Position numbers and translations under genes: made by a program
Source: Polaribacter huanghezhanensis
GTDB lineage: Bacteria > Bacteroidota > Bacteroidia > Flavobacteriales > Flavobacteriaceae
Assembly: GCF_030444335.1 (NCBI RefSeq)
Contig: NZ_CP128595.1
Span: 496,001 to 560,000 of the forward strand
Length of the DNA stretch: 64,000 nt
Direction of reading: 5' to 3'
Shown: positions 9,110-18,144 of the stretch, piece by piece
Position numbering within the stretch: the first letter of the stretch is position 1
Layout: each line of letters starts with the position of its first letter
Notes under the pieces: generated by a model
The model's input: only the letters and a program-made list of their open reading frames with translations
What the model was told of the DNA's origin: nothing
Database searches by the model: none

Positions 9110-9121
9110 CAAAGAACTGAG
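9101..9121 (+). repeat. 3' boundary of a cassette-like unit
   Basis: TACCGCTAAC (9101-9110) mirrors the 5' boundary and runs on as AAAGAACTGAG. The 16-mer CTAACAAAGAACTGAG (9106-9121) recurs exactly, on the opposite strand, at 53376-53391. Confidence 0.6.
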
Positions 9122-9151
9122 CTAAATAAAACTCTTTCCTTTATTAATTTT

Positions 9152-9709
9152 TCACATTCCTTTTGCAACTCTTTTCGCTTCATAAACCTCTGCAATTGTT
9201 TGGTTTTCTGGATACGATTTTAGTTGTTCAAAAATATCACCCACTTTTACAAAACCTGTTTGCAATACTTTAAAATAAACACCGCACATATTTGTGTTCC
9301 AAAATTGTTGTATAATGTTGCTGTCATTAAAACGGATTCCTAATTTATAACACGGAGTTCTTATCGTGGTTACTTCTAACACCGTTTCGCCAACGTTAAA
9401 AGTATCACCAATATAAATCTTGGTTTCGTCTAAATCATCCACCGTTAAGTTTTCACCAAACATGCCTAACTGCCAATCTAAATTTGGATGCAATTTTTTA
9501 AAATAATCGTAATGTTTTAATGAATATCCGTAAACTGCTTGATCAATTCCACCATGATATTTTCTATCAGATACTTCATCATTTAAAACATTTTCTGTTC
9601 CTAAAAAAATAGGTTCATTTATTGGATACTTAAAAACTCCTGTAGTAATGGTTTTTCCTTTCCAATCAATTGCTGTTTTCTCTCCGATGTTTGTTGAAAT
9701 GATTTTCAT
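9152..9709 (-). CDS. MOSC domain protein (YiiM-like)
   Basis: 185 residues. The MOSC core is visible from KYHGGIDQAVYGY through GMFGENLTVDDLDE to TTIRTPCYKLGIRF, where the Cys of TPCYKL is the conserved residue expected to bind sulfur or the molybdenum cofactor. Members participate in molybdenum-cofactor sulfur chemistry or reduce N-hydroxylated compounds; the substrate here is unknown. Stand-alone cytoplasmic protein. A GAGTCGA-type dyad lies just upstream of its start, between it and the GH3 gene. Confidence 0.82.
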   Translation of the reverse strand: MKIISTNIGEKTAIDWKGKTITTGVFKYPINEPIFLGTENVLNDEVSDRKYHGGIDQAVYGYSLKHYDYFKKLHPNLDWQLGMFGENLTVDDLDETKIYIGDTFNVGETVLEVTTIRTPCYKLGIRFNDSNIIQQFWNTNMCGVYFKVLQTGFVKVGDIFEQLKSYPENQTIAEVYEAKRVAKGM

Positions 9710-9729
9710 GATATTGTTTTTTTGTCAGG

Positions 9730-9774
9730 TTGAGCGGAGTCGAAACCTAAAAAGACCTCTCGACTCCGCTCGAG
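9730..9774. repeat. GAGTCGA-type dyad repeat, copy 1
   Basis: TGAGCGGAGTCGA (9731-9743) is mirrored by TCGACTCCGCTCGA (9760-9773). The same sequence family recurs at 12799-12832. It is GC-rich against an AT-rich background and sits between two leftward genes, so it could be an intergenic repeat that doubles as a transcription attenuator. Confidence 0.7.
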
Positions 9775-9780
9775 GAGACA

Positions 9781-11277
9781 TTAGTCTAATATAAAGTCTT
9801 CTAAAACATCTGCAATTTTACGATTGTCAGATAATTGCGGAATCTTATTTTGTCCGCCAAACTTACCAATCGATTTCATATATTCATGAAAACCGCCTTT
9901 TTTTATTTTTCTAATCACCAGCGTTCGCAGTACTTTACCAGCAATTAAATCTTGATAATACATATTTTGTTCTTGCATAGAAGCATCTACTTTTGCAGTA
10001 AAATCTTCTACATTTCTGGGTTCGTTTTCAAATTCTATAAACCACTCGTGATACGGCAAACCGCTATCTGGATTTACTTGCGGAGCAACCGTAAACTCAC
10101 TAATATTTATTTCAGTTCCTTTGATAGCATCGTTCAACGCTTTTTCTACTTCTTTGCCAATAACGTGTTCTCCAAAAGCAGAAATAAAATGTTTGATTCT
10201 TCCTGTCACTTTAATTCTGTAGGGTTTTGTTGATGTAAACTCAACGGTGTCGCCAATATTATACCCCCAAAGTCCGGCGTTTGTATTTAAAATAATGACA
10301 TAATTCACACCCTTTTTCACCTCTTTTAGTGAAATTCTTGTCGGATGTTCATCATAAAATTCTGTTGCAGGAATAAATTCATAAAAGATTCCTGAGTTTA
10401 ATTGCAACAACATTCCGGGTTCGGTTTGCGAGTCTTGATAGGCGATAAATCCTTCAGAAGCAGGATACAATTCTACATAATCAATCTTTTTACCAATCAA
10501 GCTTTCGAACTTATTTTTATACGGTTCAAAATTTACACCGCCATACACAAAGAAGTTAAAATTTGGGAAAATCTCTGCAATTGGTTTTCCTGTTTTTTCG
10601 ATGAGTTTTTCAAAATACATTTGCACCCAAGATGGAATTCCGCTAATAACCGTCATGTTTTCATCAACCGTTTCTTCTACGATTGCATTTACTTTGGTGT
10701 CCCAATCTTCAATACAATTGGTTTCCCAACTTGGCAATCTGTTTTTTAATAAATATTGCGGAATATAATGCGCTACAATTCCACTTAATCTACCTAACTG
10801 AATTCCGTTTTTGGTTTCTAGAACCGGACTTCCTTGTAAGAAAATCATTTTTCCATTTACAAAACTTGCATCCTTTTTTTCTGCGATATAAAACAGCAAC
10901 GCATTTTTTGCCGCTTTGATATGTGTTGGCATCGATTCTTTGGTAATCGGAATGTATTTTGCGCCAGAAGTTGTGCCCGAAGTTTTGGCAAAATAAATAG
11001 GTTTCCCTTTCCAAAGCACATCTTTTTCTCCGGCTACAATTCTATCCACATATTTTCTTAAACCTTCGTAATCTTGAACTTGAACTCGATTTTTAAAATC
11101 CTCATAATTCTTAATGGAAGAAAAATCATGATCTTTTCCAAAAGCGGTATTTTTTGCTGATGAAATTAATTTTTTAAATACTTTTTCTTGTGTTTCAATC
11201 GGGTTTTTTGCCCATTTATAAACTTGTTTGGTGGCTCGTTTGGCAAACGGAATCGCAAAAATAGATTTGAGGCTCAT
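9781..11277 (-). CDS. GH3-family acyl-adenylate/amide synthetase-like protein
   Basis: 498 residues of the GH3 superfamily (ANL-type adenylating fold). The ATP-binding loop is visible as KTSGTTSGAKYIPITKES, followed by YPASEGFIAYQ and later VTGRIKHFISAFGEHV, all diagnostic. Plant members conjugate amino acids to jasmonate or auxin; the bacterial substrate is unknown. It is immediately adjacent to the M23 peptidase gene (its start abuts that stop), suggesting one transcript, a conserved pairing in flavobacteria as far as I recall. No signal peptide. Confidence 0.85.
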   Translation of the reverse strand: MSLKSIFAIPFAKRATKQVYKWAKNPIETQEKVFKKLISSAKNTAFGKDHDFSSIKNYEDFKNRVQVQDYEGLRKYVDRIVAGEKDVLWKGKPIYFAKTSGTTSGAKYIPITKESMPTHIKAAKNALLFYIAEKKDASFVNGKMIFLQGSPVLETKNGIQLGRLSGIVAHYIPQYLLKNRLPSWETNCIEDWDTKVNAIVEETVDENMTVISGIPSWVQMYFEKLIEKTGKPIAEIFPNFNFFVYGGVNFEPYKNKFESLIGKKIDYVELYPASEGFIAYQDSQTEPGMLLQLNSGIFYEFIPATEFYDEHPTRISLKEVKKGVNYVIILNTNAGLWGYNIGDTVEFTSTKPYRIKVTGRIKHFISAFGEHVIGKEVEKALNDAIKGTEINISEFTVAPQVNPDSGLPYHEWFIEFENEPRNVEDFTAKVDASMQEQNMYYQDLIAGKVLRTLVIRKIKKGGFHEYMKSIGKFGGQNKIPQLSDNRKIADVLEDFILD

Positions 11278-12147
11278 TTATTTAAAATCTATATAATTCA
11301 ACGGATTTACTGGATACCCATTATACCATAATTCGAAATGCAAATGCGGCCCTGTTGTTAATTCTCCTGTAGATCCAACCGTTGCAATTGCTTCTCCAGA
11401 TTTCACAAAATCTCCTTGTTGTTTTAACAATGTTCCGTTGTGTTTGTATACAGAAATAAACCCTGTTCCGTGTTCAATGATTATTACATAACCCGTTTCT
11501 GCAGTCCATTCAGAAAAAATAACTCTACCATTTTCAACCGCTTTTACTGGAGTTCCGGTTGCGGCAACAATATCAATTGCAAAATGTTTGTCGGTTATAT
11601 TAAAACCTTGTGTAATACTTCCGTTTAAAGGAGAAAAAAACACCATATCAATTTTGTTTTCTGCTTTATCAAACAGCGGAAAACGGTCTTTACTTTCAAT
11701 TTTTTCTCTAAACAAAGAATCTCTTTTAGAAGCGTCTAATTTTTTTTCATCAATTGTAATGACACTTGCTTTTTTTAATGAATCAAAATCTACTTCTGAG
11801 ATGGGATCATCGCCTGATAAAATTGGGAGTAAAATTTTGGTGTAATTTTCTATTAATTCCAGTCTCGTTTTTAAAGAATCTGTTTCGTATAACAATCTTG
11901 AAGCGTCTTTTTTTAATTGTGTAGAAGCGTACCCTGGAATGTATTCTCTTATTGGCGTGTATGCAATTAACACGGTTGTTAACGCAATTAAAACAATAGA
12001 AAAAACACCGCTTAACACAAAAATATTTAAAATGGTAAGTTTAAAAGACAACCGTTCTTCAAAAGTGTCTTCATTTAAAACAACCAACCTGAATTTGTCG
12101 GTTATTTTTTGTCTGAACTTGCTTTTTTTTTGCTTCTTTTTTGCCAC
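11278..12147 (-). CDS. M23 metallopeptidase with N-terminal membrane anchor
   Basis: 289 residues. A basic N-terminus is followed by one TM segment (about 36-60, IFVLSGVFSIVLIALTTVLI), a short coiled-coil region, and a C-terminal LytM domain. The zinc-site motifs are intact: HFAIDIVA (HxxxD) and TGPHLHFELW (HxH). Expected to be a periplasmic D,D-endopeptidase acting on peptidoglycan, or a divisome-type activator. It ends exactly where the GH3 gene begins. Confidence 0.85.
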   Translation of the reverse strand: MAKKKQKKSKFRQKITDKFRLVVLNEDTFEERLSFKLTILNIFVLSGVFSIVLIALTTVLIAYTPIREYIPGYASTQLKKDASRLLYETDSLKTRLELIENYTKILLPILSGDDPISEVDFDSLKKASVITIDEKKLDASKRDSLFREKIESKDRFPLFDKAENKIDMVFFSPLNGSITQGFNITDKHFAIDIVAATGTPVKAVENGRVIFSEWTAETGYVIIIEHGTGFISVYKHNGTLLKQQGDFVKSGEAIATVGSTGELTTGPHLHFELWYNGYPVNPLNYIDFK

Positions 12148-12194
12148 AGATATTTTTCTTTAATTTACAAATATACAACGAAAAAATAGGGAAC

Positions 12195-12776
12195 CTATTT
12201 TCTATAAAAATTCATCTCATCAACATACTTCCAAACGGCTTCTGTTAACATGGGTTGGATGTTTTTTTTCTCTTTAATTCCGTTTCTAATATAAGTTGAT
12301 GAAATTTCTATAATTGGAGAATCAATGTGGTGAATTTTGGGATGATTATCAAACTGTGTTTCTGCTTTTCCATCAGAAATTCTTGGATACACATAGATAT
12401 GATGATGTTCTAAAATCGTTTCATAATTTTTCCATTTATGAAAACTTTTTAAGTTGTCTTCACCCATAATCAAACTAAAAGAATGTTGCGGATAGGTGTC
12501 TGAAATATGTGCTAAAGTATGAACTGTATAATTGGGTTGCGGTAAATTAAACTCAATGTCTGACGGTTTAATTTTATCGTAGTTTTCGGTTGCCAAATGC
12601 ACCAATTCTAATCGATGGTGATTGTCTAACAACGTGCTTTTTTTCTTAAAAGGATTGTGTGGCGTAACCACCAACCAAATTTCGTCTAAATCAGAATTTT
12701 CTACCAAATGGTTGGCAATGATTAAATGCCCAACATGAATTGGATTAAAGGTACCGAAATATAAACCTATATTCAT
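12195..12776 (-). CDS. nadD: Nicotinate-nucleotide adenylyltransferase
   Basis: 193 residues with the nucleotidylyltransferase signatures GLYFGTFNPIHVGHLIIA (HxGH) near the N-terminus and ISSTYIRNGI (the ISSTxIR motif) near the C-terminus. It makes deamido-NAD from nicotinate mononucleotide and ATP. It is downstream of gmk on the same strand, separated by 73 bases that hold the second dyad repeat; the gmk-nadD order is common in Bacteroidota. Confidence 0.92.
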   Translation of the reverse strand: MNIGLYFGTFNPIHVGHLIIANHLVENSDLDEIWLVVTPHNPFKKKSTLLDNHHRLELVHLATENYDKIKPSDIEFNLPQPNYTVHTLAHISDTYPQHSFSLIMGEDNLKSFHKWKNYETILEHHHIYVYPRISDGKAETQFDNHPKIHHIDSPIIEISSTYIRNGIKEKKNIQPMLTEAVWKYVDEMNFYRK

Positions 12777-12798
12777 TTTTAAAATGATTTATCACCTT

Positions 12799-12832
12799 GA
12801 TCGGAGTCGAAAGGTCTCGACTCCGCTCGACC
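12799..12832. repeat. GAGTCGA-type dyad repeat, copy 2
   Basis: GATCGGAGTCGA (12799-12810) is mirrored by TCGACTCCGCTCGACC (12817-12832). It shares the TCGACTCCGCTCGA core with 9760-9773. It lies between gmk and nadD. Confidence 0.7.
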
Positions 12833-12849
12833 AGACATTAAATTTTATT

Positions 12850-13434
12850 TTATTCTTGTATCCCTAAATACTCACTCATTAAATCTTCTGCTTCTTTAAA
12901 AGCAACATCTAAATCGTAGTTTTTAATAATTTTATCAAACTGTGGTGCTGTTGCCAATTCTATAGAAGCTTTGGCAATTCTCATATTGATTTTATCATCG
13001 CTTTCTGTTTTACGTTTTTTTAAACGTATTTTCAACTCATCAATACTTGGTGGTTTTACAAAAACAGCCAATGTTTTATCCGGAAATTTCTTTTTAATTC
13101 GCAATCCGCCAGCAACATCAATATCAAAAATCACGTGTTTCCCTTTTGCCCAAATTCGTTCTACTTCGCTTTTTAAGGTTCCGTAAAAATTATCTCTATA
13201 CACTTCTTCCCACTCTAAAAAATCTTCGTTTTTTATATGTTGTTTAAAGTCTTTTAGAGAGATAAAATAATAATCCTTTTCGTGAACTTCTTCTCCTCTA
13301 GGTTCTCTTGAAGTTGCCGAAATAGAAAATTCTAAATTGAATTTTTCTTGTGCTAATAAATGACGAACAATGGTTGTTTTACCAGAACCTGATGGTGCAG
13401 AAAAAACAAATAATTTACCTTCAAATTTGTCCAT
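12850..13434 (-). CDS. gmk: Guanylate kinase
   Basis: 194 residues. The P-loop is visible as FSAPSGSGKTTIVRHLL, the GMP-binding region as SATSREPRGEEVHEKDYYF, and the catalytic helix as VIFDIDVAGGLRIKKKF. It phosphorylates GMP to GDP. Four bases separate it from the YicC-family gene upstream on the same strand, the standard yicC-gmk pair. Confidence 0.95.
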   Translation of the reverse strand: MDKFEGKLFVFSAPSGSGKTTIVRHLLAQEKFNLEFSISATSREPRGEEVHEKDYYFISLKDFKQHIKNEDFLEWEEVYRDNFYGTLKSEVERIWAKGKHVIFDIDVAGGLRIKKKFPDKTLAVFVKPPSIDELKIRLKKRKTESDDKINMRIAKASIELATAPQFDKIIKNYDLDVAFKEAEDLMSEYLGIQE

Positions 13435-13438
13435 AAAA

Positions 13439-14305
13439 CTATAATACGTTTAAGATTTGCTCTTTAATTTTTTCCAATTCGTTTTTCATTTGAATCACCG
13501 ATTTTTGCATCGAAGCAAAATTTGCTTTTGACCCTGTGGTATTAATTTCTCTTCCAATTTCTTGAATGATAAACCCTAATTTTTTTCCGTTAGAATCTTC
13601 GCTATCTAATTCTTGTAAAAAATATTCTAAATGATTTCCTAAACGAACTTTTTCTTCGTTAATATCTAACTTTTCTAGATAATAAATCAATTCTTGTTCA
13701 AAACGATTTTCGTCAATTTCTACTTTTAAATCTGCAATCGATTTTTTAAGTTTTTCTCTTACATTTTTGATGCGTTCTTCGTCTAAAGCATGTACTTCCT
13801 CTAAATATTTTTTAATATTTAAAATTCGTAATTTAAAATCGTCTTCTAAAGAAGCTGCTTCATCAATTCTGTATTGAACCGTTTCTTTTAAAGCTTCATC
13901 AATACTGGTGTTGATGAATTCCCACTCATTTTCGTCCAATTCTTCTCGTTCTGTTTTTAATGCGTCTGGCATTCTTACTGCCATTTTTAACAATTCAACA
14001 TCATTTTCATCATTTGTAAACAGCACGTTTTTTAATTGCTGCATATAATCTGAAACTACATTTTTGTTGATGGTTGTTGTGGTTTCATCCGCAGTCATTT
14101 CTACATAAATAGAAAAATCTATTTTACCTCTTACCAAACCAGAAGCTAATTTTTTTCGAACTGCTAATTCTTTTTCTTTATAGTACGATGGAACCCTAAC
14201 ATTTAAATCTAAATTTTTACTGTTTAACGTTTTAATTTCTATCGTAACTTTTTTTGTTGGCAATTGTAATACGGATTTCCCGTAACCAGTCATAGATTGA
14301 ATCAT
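13439..14305 (-). CDS. YicC/YloC-family endoribonuclease
   Basis: 288 residues beginning MIQSMTGYGK, the family signature, with a long central coiled coil (LEDDFKLRILNIKKYLEEV) and a C-terminal GREINTTGSKANFASMQ segment. E. coli YicC has RNase activity on small RNAs, which is the basis of the name. It heads the leftward yicC-gmk-nadD group. Confidence 0.88.
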   Translation of the reverse strand: MIQSMTGYGKSVLQLPTKKVTIEIKTLNSKNLDLNVRVPSYYKEKELAVRKKLASGLVRGKIDFSIYVEMTADETTTTINKNVVSDYMQQLKNVLFTNDENDVELLKMAVRMPDALKTEREELDENEWEFINTSIDEALKETVQYRIDEAASLEDDFKLRILNIKKYLEEVHALDEERIKNVREKLKKSIADLKVEIDENRFEQELIYYLEKLDINEEKVRLGNHLEYFLQELDSEDSNGKKLGFIIQEIGREINTTGSKANFASMQKSVIQMKNELEKIKEQILNVL

Positions 14306-14410
14306 TCAATGCTTTTTTAAAATATAGCAGCAAAGGTACATAATTATTTGAGGAATCTTTCTTGCTAAAAATGTAAATAAAACATACAAATTCATACTTT
14401 TATCTTGTGC

Positions 14411-14450
14411 CACGAATTCACGAAATTTTAGAATTATTTGTGAATTCGTG
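14411..14450. repeat. 11-bp stem inverted repeat in a divergent intergenic region
   Basis: CACGAATTCAC (14411-14421) and GTGAATTCGTG (14440-14450) are perfect inverted repeats with an 18-base loop, lying between the divergent YicC and glycosyltransferase genes. No T run follows, so a protein-binding site or a degenerate insertion remnant is as likely as a terminator. Confidence 0.45.
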
Positions 14451-14515
14451 ACTAAAACATCAGAACTTATTTTGTTTTAACTATTTTTACACTTTAGAAT
14501 TTATAGCAAGAAAAT

Positions 14516-15556
14516 TTGCAAACAAACACACATATTTTAGTTATCAGATTATCTGCTATGGGCGATGTTGCTATGACAATTCCTGTAATTAGAGCGTTGG
14601 TTGCGCAACATCCAGAAATTAAAATTACGTTTTTATCTAAAGCTTTTTTAAAACCATTGTTTGATGACATTCCGAATGTACATTTTTACGCTGCTGATGT
14701 AACAAATACGCACAAAGGCGTTTTTGGTTTGCATAAATTATCTAAAGAATTAAAGCAACTAAATATTACACATATTGCGGACTTACACAATGTGTTGCGT
14801 TCTAAAATTTTGCGTAGTTTTTTTAAATTTTCTACAAAAAATAGTGCAGTAATAGATAAAGGAAGAAGCGAAAAAAAAGCATTGACAAGAACTACAAATA
14901 AAGTTTTTAAACAGTTAAGAACTTCGCACGAACGTTATGCCGATGTTTTTAGAAAACTCAATTTTTCGGTTGATATTTCGAATCCAACCAAACCAGAAAA
15001 ACCGAATTTAAAAAGTTCAGTTCTCAATTTAATTGGAGAAAAGAAAAATAAATGGATTGGAATTGCGCCTTTTGCAGCGTATGATTCTAAAATGTATCCG
15101 CCAGATTTAATGGAAAAAGTGATTGCTACTTTGGCTGAAAATAATACTATTTTGCTTTTTGGTGGCGGAGAAAAAGAAATTGCTTTTTTATCAAAAATTG
15201 AACAAAAAAACGAACACACTATTTCTGTTGCTGGCAAATTAAATTTAACAGAAGAATTAAATGTAATTGGGCATTTAGATTGCATGTTGGCAATGGATTC
15301 TGGAAATGCACATTTTGCCGCAATGTTACAAGTTCCAACGATTACACTTTGGGGAGTAACACATCCGTTTGCTGGTTTTGCGCCTTTTAATCAACCAACA
15401 GAAAATTGTATGTTGCCCGATTTAGAAAAGTATCCAAACATTCCGTGTTCTATTTATGGAAATAAAATTTGTGACGGATATGAAGATGTAATGAGAACCA
15501 TTTTACCCGAAAATGTAATTAAAAAAGTTGAAACAATATTAAACTCAAATTCTTAA
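14516..15556 (+). CDS. Glycosyltransferase family 9 (heptosyltransferase-like)
   Basis: 346 residues, GT-B fold. The N-terminal phrase ILVIRLSAMGDVAMTIPVIRAL is the family hallmark, and the C-terminal half has the sugar-nucleotide region DCMLAMDSGNAHFAAMLQVPTITLWG. The start is a TTG codon; there is no in-frame ATG before the signature. It probably transfers a sugar to lipopolysaccharide core, but the specificity is unknown. It is followed 10 bases later by upp. Confidence 0.82.
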   Translation: MQTNTHILVIRLSAMGDVAMTIPVIRALVAQHPEIKITFLSKAFLKPLFDDIPNVHFYAADVTNTHKGVFGLHKLSKELKQLNITHIADLHNVLRSKILRSFFKFSTKNSAVIDKGRSEKKALTRTTNKVFKQLRTSHERYADVFRKLNFSVDISNPTKPEKPNLKSSVLNLIGEKKNKWIGIAPFAAYDSKMYPPDLMEKVIATLAENNTILLFGGGEKEIAFLSKIEQKNEHTISVAGKLNLTEELNVIGHLDCMLAMDSGNAHFAAMLQVPTITLWGVTHPFAGFAPFNQPTENCMLPDLEKYPNIPCSIYGNKICDGYEDVMRTILPENVIKKVETILNSNS

Positions 15557-15566
15557 AACAACACGT

Positions 15567-16220
15567 ATGATACTTCATAACTTAGAAGAAACCAATTCTA
15601 TTTTAAATAAATTTATTGCAGAAATTAGAGATGTTACTATTCAAAAAGATTCGCTTCGTTTTAGAAGAAATATTGAAAGAATTGGAGAAATATTAGGCTA
15701 TGAATTAAGTAAGAACTTAAAGTACTCATCAAAAAACATTACCACTCCGTTAGGTGTAAAAGAAAGTTTTTTACCTACAAATAATATTGTTTTAGGTTCT
15801 ATTTTACGAGCAGGCTTACCGTTGCATCAAGGGTTGTTAAATTATTTTGACGATGCAGAAAATGCGTTTATATCGGCTTATAGAAATCACCCAAATAACG
15901 ATGCAGAATTTGAAATTGTTGTAGAATATTTTGCAGCTCCATCAATTGATGATAAAACCTTAATTTTAGCAGATCCGATGTTGGCAACTGGACAATCTTT
16001 AGTGGCTGTTTATGACGCTATTCAAAAATATGGAAGTCCAAAAGAATTGCATATCGTTTGTGTAATTGGTGCTACAGAAGGAATTGAATTTATCAAAAAT
16101 CATTTTCCAGAAAATACGCACTTATGGATTGCTGCAATTGATGACAAATTAAATGATAAAGGGTATATTATTCCTGGTTTAGGCGATGCGGGTGATTTAG
16201 CTTTTGGTGCTAAACTATAA
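15567..16220 (+). CDS. upp: Uracil phosphoribosyltransferase
   Basis: 217 residues with the PRTase core: VLGSILRAGLPLHQGLLNYF, the PRPP loop ILADPMLATGQSLVAVYDAI, and the C-terminal IPGLGDAGDLAFGAKL uracil-binding turn. It converts uracil and PRPP to UMP. It overlaps the convergent DUF6427 gene by 11 bases at its 3' end. Confidence 0.93.
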   Translation: MILHNLEETNSILNKFIAEIRDVTIQKDSLRFRRNIERIGEILGYELSKNLKYSSKNITTPLGVKESFLPTNNIVLGSILRAGLPLHQGLLNYFDDAENAFISAYRNHPNNDAEFEIVVEYFAAPSIDDKTLILADPMLATGQSLVAVYDAIQKYGSPKELHIVCVIGATEGIEFIKNHFPENTHLWIAAIDDKLNDKGYIIPGLGDAGDLAFGAKL

Positions 16221-17136
16221 ATCGTATTGCAAAAGAAAGCAGTAAAAACAACGCCAAAATAATACTTATTATTGATTTCTTTTGTATTGATTGCACCCAG
16301 TTTGCAATGATAATTGTAGACGGAATTAAAAAGGCAATGATCTCTGTTCCGTTCTTATTTTCTACCAAATAAATAAATACAATAGCAATTACTAAATGCA
16401 ATAATAACAATACCCAACTTCTTTTAAATTTGTTACTTACAGAAAGTATTTTTCCTGTTTTCAATAGTATTGAAATGGTTGTAAAAACTACAAATGTTAT
16501 TAAAAACAACTCGTAATAACTGGTTTGATAAAAACTAAAATCAAGCGTAAAAACAACATCAAATAGTTGATAGAACGTTGCTAAATCATCCGTCCAAAAA
16601 AGATAGGTAAAATATAAAAAGAGTGGTGTAATTAATCCTAAAACAGGAATTAAAATAGTTCTAATCGTAATTTTAGTAAAAAATAAAATCGCTGCATAAA
16701 GCAATATCAAATAGACAAGATATAAAGGTGAAATTAGAAATAAAACGCCTAACCATAATCCGCAATCAAACAATTTTTGATACACAAACTTCAACGTTCT
16801 TAAACTATACACTCTTCTAAAGAACAAAAACAGCAGTACATAAACAATAACAGTAGCATAATTTAAAATAATCGATTCTAAAAAACCCAAACCAATTATA
16901 AAAAACAAAAAAGCATAGGAGTTGTCTTTTGTTAATTTATTTTTAGAAACAACAAAATTAAATAAGAAGAACAACACCAAAAACAAAGGGAAAGTTATCA
17001 AAAAATTGAAAAAATCATTTAAATTTAATTCAACGTTTTTAATCAAAAGGAAATCTAAAATATAGTAGATTAAAAAAAGAACTATAATTAAGATGAAATT
17101 TACTGGTTTTGATTTGCCGAAAAAATTGGCTAACAT
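16210..17136 (-). CDS. DUF6427 multi-pass membrane protein
   Basis: 308 residues, strongly hydrophobic, with roughly nine TM segments (for example VNFILIIVLFLIYYILDFLL, FLITFPLFLVLFFLFNFVV). The hydrophobic layout and pairing with a divergent DUF6341 gene fit the DUF6427 family of flavobacteria. No catalytic motif is visible; the role is unknown. Its start region carries the promoter of the divergent gene. Confidence 0.7.
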   Translation of the reverse strand: MLANFFGKSKPVNFILIIVLFLIYYILDFLLIKNVELNLNDFFNFLITFPLFLVLFFLFNFVVSKNKLTKDNSYAFLFFIIGLGFLESIILNYATVIVYVLLFLFFRRVYSLRTLKFVYQKLFDCGLWLGVLFLISPLYLVYLILLYAAILFFTKITIRTILIPVLGLITPLFLYFTYLFWTDDLATFYQLFDVVFTLDFSFYQTSYYELFLITFVVFTTISILLKTGKILSVSNKFKRSWVLLLLHLVIAIVFIYLVENKNGTEIIAFLIPSTIIIANWVQSIQKKSIISIILALFLLLSFAIRFIV

Positions 17137-17156
17137 AATTAGTTTTTATATTTTTG
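17126..17156 (+). promoter_or_regulatory. Bacteroidota-type promoter
   Basis: TTG at 17126-17128 and TATTTTTG at 17149-17156 are 20 bases apart, fitting the -33/-7 (TTG...TAnnTTTG) consensus of the Bacteroidota housekeeping sigma factor. It faces the DUF6341-trmB block. Confidence 0.5.
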
Positions 17157-17177
17157 CAATGTAAAGATACTTAAGTT

Positions 17178-17399
17178 ATGATAGCAAGCAATATTTTTAG
17201 ATTAATTGGTGATTTTTTTAATTGGGCTTTTACTCCTCTTGAATGGATGCGTTTATCTCTTGCAAAAGCAGATTACGGTTGGTGGATATCTAACAGTGTA
17301 AGCTGGATGTTTATTATTGTGCTCCTTTTTTTATTTAGATATTGGATGAAAGAATCTGCTCGTTTTAAAAGAGAAGGAATCGAGGATTCTTCAAAATAG
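17178..17399 (+). CDS. DUF6341 small membrane protein
   Basis: 73 residues. The N-terminal half is amphipathic with FFNWAFTPLEWMRL and WWISNSVSW; one TM segment (SWMFIIVLLFLFRYW) and a charged tail follow. This matches DUF6341 of Flavobacteriales, typically found beside DUF6427 and trmB, as here. Function unknown. Nine bases separate it from trmB. Confidence 0.72.
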   Translation: MIASNIFRLIGDFFNWAFTPLEWMRLSLAKADYGWWISNSVSWMFIIVLLFLFRYWMKESARFKREGIEDSSK

Positions 17400-17408
17400 T
17401 TTTTTACT

Positions 17409-18080
17409 TTGGGAAGCAAAAACAAACTGAAACGTTTTCATGAAAACGAAACGTTCTCTAATGTTGTTCAGCCAAAAAGAGAAGAAATCTTAAAAGGTTT
17501 TTCTTTAAAAGGAAAATGGAATACTTTTTTTAAAAACGATAATCCTATTGTTTTAGAGTTGGGCTGTGGTAAAGGAGAATATACCATTGCGTTAGCTCAA
17601 AAAGATTCAACTAAAAATTTTATTGGAATTGATATTAAAGGTGCACGATTTTGGCGTGGCGCAAAAACTGCTTTAGAAGAAAATTTAACCAATGTTGGGT
17701 TTATTAGAACGCAAATAGAGTTGATAAACGAATTGTTTGCAGAAAATGAGGTGGATGAAATTTGGATTACTTTTCCAGATCCTCAGATTAAATACAAACG
17801 CACAAAACACCGATTAACAAACTCAGACTTTTTAAAGAAATACCATCATATTTTAAAAGAAAATGGCGTGGTTAATTTAAAAACAGATAGTGAGTTTATG
17901 CATGGTTACACTTTAGGTTTATTGCATGGCGAAGGACATGAAATTTTACATGCAAATCACGATGTGTATAAAAACACTTATTCTCCTGAAGAAGTAATTG
18001 GCACACAAACCTTTTACGAAAAACAATATTTAGAAAAAGGAAAACCAATAACTTTTATTCAATTTAGAATTAATTACTAA
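17409..18080 (+). CDS. trmB: tRNA (guanine-N7-)-methyltransferase
   Basis: 223 residues. SAM motif I is ELGCGKGEYTIALAQ, and the tRNA-binding TrmB signature is ITFPDPQIKYKRTKHRL. It methylates G46 in tRNA. The start is TTG at 17409 (M-G-S-K-N-K-L-K-R), chosen because the N-terminal phrase is conserved in the family and no ATG precedes it. It probably shares the upstream DUF6341 promoter. Confidence 0.92.
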   Translation: MGSKNKLKRFHENETFSNVVQPKREEILKGFSLKGKWNTFFKNDNPIVLELGCGKGEYTIALAQKDSTKNFIGIDIKGARFWRGAKTALEENLTNVGFIRTQIELINELFAENEVDEIWITFPDPQIKYKRTKHRLTNSDFLKKYHHILKENGVVNLKTDSEFMHGYTLGLLHGEGHEILHANHDVYKNTYSPEEVIGTQTFYEKQYLEKGKPITFIQFRINY

Positions 18081-18144
18081 TAATTCTACCTTTTCTAGCT
18101 AAAGGAGAACCAGTTTATTTTAGCAAACTTCTTATCTTCACAAC

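Noticed and set aside
8370..9121. Classical integron cassette
   Set aside because: The ends do not fit GTTRRRY/RYYYAAC, and no integron integrase is in the window.
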